A DNA stretch of 64,000 nt, from positions 143,222-207,221 of the forward strand of contig JAKEKT010000066.1 of the NCBI GenBank assembly GCA_021495925.1, read 5' to 3'. Below are positions 56,977-64,000 of the stretch, piece after piece; position 1 is the stretch's first letter, and each line of letters opens with the position of its first letter. The notes beneath the pieces were generated by a model. The model did not search any database. It saw only the letters and a program-made list of their open reading frames with translations, and was not told the origin of the DNA. Position numbers and translations under genes: made by a program. This DNA comes from Diplodia intermedia (Eukaryota > Ascomycota > Dothideomycetes > Botryosphaeriales > Botryosphaeriaceae).

Positions 56977-57635
56977 GATGCCGGCTTTTGCGTACTCGAC
57001 GCTGGCTTTGGAAAGATGCTAGAGGCTGAAGGATTCGAATGCAGGTGCTACGGGGGCTCGCTGGCCGGGGGAGTCGTGCAGTACGTTGGCGGAGGTCGGT
57101 TGTCGATATGGGAGAGAGTCGTGGAAATTCTTATGACGTGCCAATCAGAAAAACGTGGGGCAGATCTTCGGTTGGCGGGCGGCGCAGGCCAGGCACCAAG
57201 GCATCACTCACGCCAGACGCCAACCTTGGAAGGCGGCGGCAAAGCCGGAGATCGGGCGGACGCCGCCGTGCTGCGGCGACTTTCGCGCTTGTGGCCAGGA
57301 GAACTCCTTGCATCTGATACTGCCTCAGGCTGCTATTCGCTATCTTGTTCGAGCACGTCTTCGCGCAACGCCCTGCTGTCGCTCGCCGGTGAATCACGCG
57401 ATTCCTCCTCCTGCTGTGCTAGGAAAGCAGAGTGCGCGTCTGCTATCCTCACTGATCGCAGGTGGTACCTGGACGTGCTCCTTGAGCCTATCCCATCGCG
57501 CTTCACCGACAGTAGCCGACGTTACGTACCCCGGGGCACGCTTAGAGGTGGTCGGCGACCTCTCCTTTTGCATGCACGACTCGCTTTTAAGGGCGCCCGC
57601 TTCCTTCACTTCGTAACTGCATTCATTCCGCAATC
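56977..57635. promoter_or_regulatory. Divergent promoter between drg1 and cysteine dioxygenase
   Basis: 659 bp lie between the two start codons. Several overlapping frames (for example 57016-57639 on the plus strand) do not resemble proteins. No TATA box is obvious. Confidence 0.5.
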
Positions 57636-58472
57636 ATGACTGCTCTCGACACCAGCGTTGCCGCAGCGCCCAGCCCCGGGCTCCCCAAAAACCACGAGCT
57701 GGACGCGTTCCACACGCTTGTCCAGGACCTGAGCCGAGTTCTCGGACCCTCGTCCGGCATAGACTCTGAGGACGTCGATCCCGCGGAGCTCCAAGCCCTG
57801 ATGGAAAGGTACACGTCGATTCCGGCCGAGTGGCAGAAGTATGCCTTGGGCGACTACAGCCGAAACTACACTAGAAACCTAGTAGACAAAGGAAATGGCA
57901 AATCAAATCTGTACGCGTTCCGCTGCGCCTGTGGTGATTCGGGGCTCGCCCAGAATTAAGGCTGACCGACCCCGCAGGCTTATACTAGTCTGGAATCCCG
58001 GCAAGGGCTCCCCCATCCACGAGTCAGTGCACCTACACCCTCTGTACCGGTACGGAAGCGCTCTACTGACGGCCTCGGCAGCCATGCCAATGCCCACTGC
58101 GTGATGAAGGTCCTCAAGGGTACTCTGAAGGAGACCTTGTTCGCCTGGCCCGATCCAGACCTGGCCAAAGAGGGGAAGCCCGCCCCCCCGCAGGTCCAGA
58201 AGGAAACACTCTATCATGAAAACGGAGTCACGTACATGTCCGATCAGCTGGGGCTCCACAGGATCTCCAATCCGGATCCCGAAAACGTGGCCGTGTCGCT
58301 TCACCGTAAGTGCACCCTGTCCCACATTTGCCGCATCGGGCTAACCGGCTGCTTAGTCTACACGCCGCCCAACGCCGAGTACTTTGGCTGCCAGATATTC
58401 GACGAGACGACGGGCAAGGCCAGTCATGTCTCGCAGTGCAACTTCTTCTCTGTCGTTGGTCACAAGCTCTGA
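57636..58472 (+). CDS. Cysteine dioxygenase
   Basis: Four exons (57636-57910, 57978-58022, 58082-58305, 58357-58472) give 219 aa. The enzyme is a cupin that uses Fe(II) and O2 to convert L-cysteine to cysteine sulfinate, removing excess cysteine in the cytosol. Iron ligands are visible as His106 and His108 in PIHDHANAHC and His166 in GLHRISN. Cys113 in the same stretch and Tyr183 in SLHLYTPP correspond to the Cys-Tyr crosslink pair known in mammalian enzymes. Intron 2 (donor GTCAGT) falls inside the HDH motif and must be removed exactly to restore it, which supports the model. The N-terminal 60 residues (ELDAFHTLVQDLSRVLG) match the helical lead-in of the family. Confidence 0.95.
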
Positions 58473-60060
58473 GGCTGTGACATGCTTAGGCCGGAGCTAG
58501 CTCAGGCCATCCAGGCCTACGGCGCCATGGATCCCGCGGGGTCTTAATTGGAGGGCTATGGGAGTTACGGGCCAAGGTTCGGGTCAACGTCAACGAGTCG
58601 TTGAGTCTCGCGACTTATCGTTTCCGGGGTTTCTTTTTTCTGCAACGTCTGCGCGGATGTCTCCTTCTAGTCCAGCAGAATGAGACGATTTGATTTCAAG
58701 CCGTATGGATGAGCATCCTTCGCTCATATTTGATTGCCGATCGTGCCCAACAGACGTCGGGGAGTACAAGCCATGTACCAGCGTCTCGTGTACTGCTGCG
58801 CCGTCGGACTTGCGGTTGCCGAAGTGATGCTACTGTCAGACCGCCGGGGCGGCTCGGATTGATTCCCCGAAGCCGCATAGTTGTTGGAATGCAAGCAAAG
58901 GCAGGGACTCTACGCTGTTCAATCTATCACCATGAGGGACAAAATCACTACCGGACCAACTGGAGCCAAGAGCATCGCGGGTAACGGTAACCGTACACCA
59001 ACACTGCAGCCGGCCCGAGCAGCTCCTTCGTGAACTCTGTCAACAAGCGAGCGGCAGCACGGGCAGGAAATTGCAGGATACATAGGTCGACCGGACTCAA
59101 CGACAAGTAGGCGCGGCAAACGCCGTTGCCGGGCGGAAAAGTAAGTAGAATCTACAGGCTCTCGGAGCTGCAATGCCTTCGTTCTTCAAGCGGCGTGCAT
59201 GAAGAATAGCGTCATCGGACAGCGGCGGGCGGCCATCTATGGTGTCTCAGTTCGCAGGATAGCGTTGGGCTCACTCCCCACGGCCGGATCGAGGCGCCGC
59301 TAGCAGCCGCTCTCGCCGAGTCCACAGACTCCCGTCCCGCGGCGGGCATTGAAGTGCTGGGGGTCGTGCGCGGGGAGTCGAGGACGGCTGAGCCGCTGGT
59401 CGCAGGTTGGGAGCGCACTGGCATGAGCCGGGAGCTACTGGAGTCTAAAGCGGGAGAATTCGCAAGGCCAGGCAGCCACAGCCGCGGCCCGCTGAGCAGA
59501 GCATGGTTCTCGAGCGGTCGTTTTGCTCGCTGCCGGCGAGGCAAGGCTTGCTGTGATCATAACACGAGACGAACCGTGCCGTGAAGGATAATATGAGGTG
59601 ATCTGCCGGGGAAGACGGGTCTGGGGAGAGCGGCACGCGAGTACGAAGCAGCTCCACCTCCGCCGCTACGCCCACTGCGTAGCTTGGAGAGCCACGGAGC
59701 ACAGAGCAGTGCTGACGTGCTTGGCGCATTCTCCGAGGCTGAGCGCGACTGTCTCGAATGTATGTTTGTATGTACAAACACCTGGATTCCCTCGCGAGCA
59801 AGTGGTGCAATGCCGGCCTCAGCAACGCGCGGCCCAGGCCTAGGCCTGCAGCGCCGCAGCCACGCCGGCGGCGAGGGCGGTTGAGGGCGGTTGAGGGCTC
59901 GGGGCTGGGCGGCGCGGGCGGTGGCAGCTTGGGGGATGCCAAGGACACGGTTCAGATCACCGGGCGACTCAAGCCTTGCGGCCCTGAGCGCGCAGACGAC
60001 ACGACGACAAGACATGACGGGGCGTGCAGAAAGCCGTCACTCGACACGAAAGACTACCCA
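58473..60060. other. Intergenic DNA upstream of the GT90 gene
   Basis: No gene is supported in 1.6 kb. The frame open before 60061 on the plus strand has a different composition and an ATGTATGT-type stretch, and I read it as leader sequence. Confidence 0.55.
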
Positions 60061-63000
60061 ATGCCACTGGCGCTGCCGCCGCACGTAGCGCACCTCCAGT
60101 CCTTCTCCGCGCGCTCTCCGACTGTACTCGCGGCCGCCTTCCTCGTCTCCTCGGCCCTCGCCGCCCTCGTCCAGTCGCCCGAGCACTCGCTCCTCGTCGC
60201 CGCCGTCTCGTGGGCGCTGCTATGGACATACAGTAGTGCGCGCGTCGGGCTGCGGTCCGGCCGGGACAATGCGCTGCGGCAGCGGTACAGCTGGGTCGCC
60301 GGCGCCCTGCTTGCTCTTGCCGCCGTGTGCGAGCAAACGGCGCACGACAAGGAAGGCGTGTGGTGGACCAAGGTACGTTCAGGAACAGGCTCGAGGCATG
60401 GGCATGGCCATTGACTCCGACCGCAGGCGCTCCTTCCGGCGACGCTGTGCGCGCTGCGCTCCGCCGATGTCGTGGCCCGCAGCTCCCCTTTCATGACGCT
60501 CGAGGACCTCCACCAAGGCCCCGACGCCAGCCGCTACGATGTTTCGAACGGGCTGCTGGCGGTGCTGACGGCGGCCGGCGTGGGCGGGCTCAGCGTCGCG
60601 ACCATCCTGCCGCATGTGCTGGCGCTGTCGCTGTGCAGCGCGCTGCTGACCAGCATTGCGCTGCTGGTGCTCGAGCACGCCATCACGGCGATTAGAGACT
60701 ATAAGCCCAGCATGAGCAACGGGCCGTCGCCCATCGTCCCGATGCGGCCGCGGTCCAACACGGTGATCCGGTCTGATGCCTGGCTGATGGCGCTGAGGGA
60801 CACGGCGGCGGTTGTTGCGCCCGCCTGCCTCGTGCTTGCCTTCGTCTTCGAGCGCAGCTTCAGGACCGACACGATATACTACGGGGTGAACAGCGACGCG
60901 GTCGGCGTCTGGGAGCACGCGGGCCGGCTCTGGGCGCTGCAGCTGGGGCTGCAAGGAGCCTCGACGGCCGCAATTAAGCACCTGACGCTCTTCTCCATGG
61001 TGAGTTACGGTCCCATGCAAATCCCCGCCGCTAGCCCCATGTGCCTTTGCCGCCTTATCTCCAACCGTCCGGCGCCTCGCCCATTTCGGCGCGGTCGCCG
61101 CATATCTGGCTGATTGCACATCAATGCGAAAGGTGGTTGCACGCAACCCGCCCTTCGGTCGCGCCTGGAATGCCATAACCCGCACTCCCCCACGCTAGAC
61201 AAAGCGCTCTCGTCGCAGATGCTAATGCTGCTGGCTGTCTAGATCCGACACGCTGGAGCCTTCCCCGCCGCCTGCTCGACCGTGGCAGCGCTCCTCGTCG
61301 CCCGTTCTTATGCGTTCCCCTCTTTCGCCAGCTTCTGGTTCGCTTTCATTTACGGCGGTGCCGGTGCTCTGTGCTTGGGCAGCAAATACCCAGCCGGCTA
61401 CATGATGCTGGCCAGGCAATTCCTCACCGCGCTCTCGGTCGTGTCTTTCGTCGTGCTGAGCATAAGCTATTTGCGCCAATCCATCTCGACTTTCGACGCT
61501 CTGCGCGATGCTACGCCCAACGATCTTGGATTCGCACCGTCCGATCCTCTCAGCCCGCTTGCGCTACCTTCCCCCCACGTGCACCCCATAGAACAGCTGG
61601 TCAAGGACGCCGAGAACAACTGGGAGCAACAGTTATCACGTCAATCGCAGAACCTTGGCGACGCCGTGGCCGAGTACCGACGGCGGTACGGCATTCCCCC
61701 GCCTCCCAACTTCGATCGATGGTTCGATTTCGCCAAGAGGAAAGGTGTCCGGCTTATCGACGACGGCTACGACTCCATCTACCATTCGCTACTCCCGTTT
61801 TGGGCGCTGGAACCGGCCACAGTGCGCTCCCGCGTCAAGGAGGCGCTCGGCCATGGTGAAAATGCGCTAATCGGGTTGTTGATCAGGGACGGGCAAGCCA
61901 CGCATGTTGAAGGTGGTCAGGATTGGCAGAGGGAAGCGACGTTGGGGATGCTCAAGAACTTCCTCGCTTTCCTTCCGGACATGGACCTTGCCTTCAACAT
62001 TCACGATGAGCCACGCGTCGTTGTACCGAATGACGAGTTGTCCCGCCTCGTGGAACGCGCCAAGAACGCCCGCATGTCTGTGGCTATGGCCAGCGAGCCA
62101 CCAAAGAACCAGTTTTCCAAGCGCCCGAAAGACATGAACAATGGCAAGCGAGTGGAGGAGGTCAAGACGACCCGCTTCAACCGGTTTGCGCATCAAGGAA
62201 CCTGGACCCATTCTCGCCTTTCGTGCCCACCAGACAGCCAGGCGCGGAGCATAGACGAAAACCCAAAGGACAACTTGACCGCGTACGCTGCCGGTGACCT
62301 TGGTTTCGTCTACAATGCCACGGCCTTCTCCGACATCTGCAATGCTCCTTCGTTGTCCTCCACTTTCGGTTTCTTCGACCGGCCCAATGCCTTCAATCTC
62401 GTCCAAGAGCTGTTCCCTATCTTCTCTCAGAGCAAAATCAGCAGCTATCAGGACATCCTGTACCCGAGCCCATGGTACTGGTATGGAAAGGTGCCGTACG
62501 ACAGTGACCGGGACGTTGCATGGGGGGACAAGACAGACAGCCTTTACTGGCGAGGTTCAACAACAGGTGGTTTCAGCCGCAACGGCGGCTGGCGCCGCCA
62601 GCATCGCCAACACGTGGTTGGCCGCCTGAACGAGCCCGGAAAAGCCCTCATCATGGCGCAGCAGGAGCAGCGCGACGAACAAGGCAACGACGGCGCCGTC
62701 TGGGGCCCCAAGACGGTGTCGCGCAAGGACTACGCCGAGCTCATGGACGTCCACTTCTCGCACATTGGCCAGTGCGACCCGGGCGACTGCGACGCGCAGC
62801 GCGAGTTCTTCAAGCTGGAGCCGGCCGCGGACCAGCAGGACGCCTGGTCGCACAAGCATCTGCTCGACATGGACGGGAACGCCTTCAGCGGCCGCTTCTA
62901 CGCCTTCCTGCAGAGCAAAAGCATGGTGTACAAGATGGCCGTCTTCCGGGAATGGCACGCCGACTGGCTGCAGCCGTGGCTGCACTACGTCCCCCTCTCG

Positions 63001-63275
63001 CTGAGGGGCGACGAGTGGCTGGAGACCATCCGCTTCTTCTCGAGCAGTGAGGGGGCCGATGGCAAGAAGATGGCCAAGAAGATGGCGGACGAGGGGCGCG
63101 ATTGGGCGGGAAAGGCGTTGAGGAATGAGGATTTTGAGGCTTGGTTCTTCAGGCTGTTGCTTGAGTGAGTGATGCGAATTTCCCTCCTTTGATCATCCCG
63201 GTGCTGACAATTCGTCGTAGATACGGCCGCCTCATCGACGACAACAGAGATACGATCGGATACCCCGGCCCTTGA
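60061..63275 (+). CDS. Membrane-anchored GT90 glycosyltransferase (CAP10-like)
   Basis: Four exons (60061-60372, 60427-60999, 61243-63164, 63221-63275) give 953 aa. The N-terminal 380 residues hold about eight to ten hydrophobic spans (for example PTVLAAAFLVSSALAALV, VLALSLCSALLTSIALLVL, LTALSVVSFVVLSISYL), so the protein is an integral Golgi or ER membrane enzyme. The lumenal catalytic region has GT90/CAP10 hallmarks: PSPWYWYGKVPYDSDRD, DSLYWRGSTTGG (about 730), then HKHLLDMDGNAFSGRFYAFL and VFREWHADWLQPW-type sequence (about 830-870). Fungal GT90 proteins include the capsule-associated CAP10 and CAP59-linked xylosyltransferases. The sugar and acceptor here are unknown, with wall or glycolipid mannan decoration plausible. 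The last exon adds YGRLIDDNRD after a phase-2 intron. Start at 60061 is the first ATG that makes a sensible N-terminus. Confidence 0.92.
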
Positions 63276-63896
63276 AGCCCACGTGCGGTGCTGCTTTTTT
63301 TGTGTTTGTTTGCCCTTCTTCTAATCTTGCTCAAACTTTCGTATCCAACAAACACGATAGAGACGGTTGTTTTTTTCCCCTTCCCACACACATCGCTGCC
63401 GGCGCGCGCACACAACAGCATCGTCTTGGCGTTATCATGTGTATCGACCTTTTTTTTTTTTTTCGTTTTCTCTGTACTATTTCCAGACCGTTGGTTTTTC
63501 TTGTTCGCTCGAGGCAAATGGACTCGTGTCGGTTTCTATTGGCTCGCTCGTCTTCCTGTTGAAATAAAAAAAAATTGTATATGCGGATTTTCGATTGGAA
63601 TGAAAAACCGCGTTATGGAAATGGCACAAACGACTCCTATCAGTTGGATTGGGCGAAGCAATGGTGACGGTCTTGTTCCGCCCCGGGGGGCCTTCTGCTG
63701 TTGGCGCTGGAGGCGGGCGATGCATTGAATGATCTGATGTACGATTGATTGTGCTGCTGCTACTACTAGGCGTGTGAAAAAAAAAATTGCAGAAGAAAGG
63801 TCGTTCAGGGCATCAGAGCAATGTGGTTTTGTGATCGTTCCGTACCGCCGCATACACACTCACTGCCTTCTCCGGAAGTTGAACCCCCCCCCCCCC
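63276..63896. other. Convergent 3' intergenic DNA
   Basis: It lies between the stop of the GT90 gene and a minus-strand gene end. It is T-rich on the plus strand, with a T14 run at 63450-63463, an A run at 63778-63787 and a C13 run at 63884-63896. No gene is supported. Confidence 0.6.
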
Positions 63897-64000
63897 TCAC
63901 GCCTCCTCCCCCTTCCCCTTCCCCTCCGCAAACGCCGCAAACCTCCCCAACACCCCCATCGCCTCCCCCTCCGCCTCCGCCCTCACCACCTCCGCCTGCC
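63897..64000 (-). CDS. C-terminal tail of an unidentified gene, truncated by the window edge
   Basis: Reading inward from the right edge, the minus strand has an open frame of 33 codons ending in TGA at 63897-63899. It encodes an Ala/Glu-rich, helix-like tail (EVVRAEAEGEAMGVLGRFAA followed by FAEGKGKGEEA). Composition and the convergent arrangement with the GT90 gene suggest a real C-terminus. The family cannot be told from so short a piece, and a chance frame in purine-rich DNA is possible. Confidence 0.45.
   Translation of the reverse strand, partial: QAEVVRAEAEGEAMGVLGRFAAFAEGKGKGEEA

Noticed and set aside
59758..60060. In-frame extension upstream of the GT90 start
   Set aside because: It lacks hydrophobic or family-like sequence and has low-complexity Ala/Arg/Pro composition. 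Read as 5' leader.

Overview
The window is nuclear DNA of a filamentous ascomycete (Pezizomycotina). The genes carry short spliceosomal introns of about 50-120 nt with GTANGT or GTGAGT donors. Coding sequence is GC-rich with C/G at third positions, and start contexts and 5' leaders are pyrimidine-rich. Several families are fungal: PacC, GH55 exo-1,3-glucanase, GT90 (CAP10-like) and the GRGGAGN-repeat family. I favour Dothideomycetes on general impression only; species cannot be fixed from the sequence. I see no rRNA, tRNA, CRISPR array, prophage or bacterial-type operon.

Layout, left to right. A GRGGAGN-repeat (DUF3602-type) gene (-) and a doubtful coding segment (-) precede pacC (-), the pH-response zinc-finger regulator. 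After about 6.3 kb without a convincing gene comes a secreted GH55 glucanase (+), the mitochondrial ADP/ATP carrier (+) and a small fungal-specific Pro-rich protein (+). A very large dynamin-like 'nuclear GTPase' (-) follows, with an N-terminal extension that looks like a beta-grasp fold. Next are a 108-aa protein with a duplicated LGDP-SLKAET motif (+) and a DUF3074/START-like protein with a coiled coil (+). About 7.1 kb of microsatellite-bearing DNA without a recognisable gene separates these from an intronless orphan (+) and a Vid24/GID4-type ubiquitin-ligase substrate receptor (+).

A TA-rich, ORF-poor island of about 2.2 kb at 41.35-43.56 kb looks like a decayed repeat. It is followed by a divergent pair, Mediator subunit MED10 (-) and a PXA-domain protein (+). 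After another 4.7 kb of simple-sequence-rich DNA come a CENP-B/Abp1-type DNA-binding protein (-), the DRG1/Rbg1 translational GTPase (-, 11 exons), cysteine dioxygenase (+, divergent from DRG1) and a membrane-anchored GT90 glycosyltransferase (+). The C-terminal tail of one more minus-strand gene runs off the right edge.

The genes are mostly housekeeping and regulatory and do not form a biosynthetic or defence cluster. Exon models were built by hand from splice signals. All multi-exon models given here keep an open frame, and several conserved families come out at their expected length. No obvious new multi-gene system was found. The most unusual items are the beta-grasp-like/GTPase fusion, the CENP-B-type DNA-binding protein without a transposase domain, the intronless orphan, the AT-rich relic, and the long gene-poor gaps beside regulatory genes.
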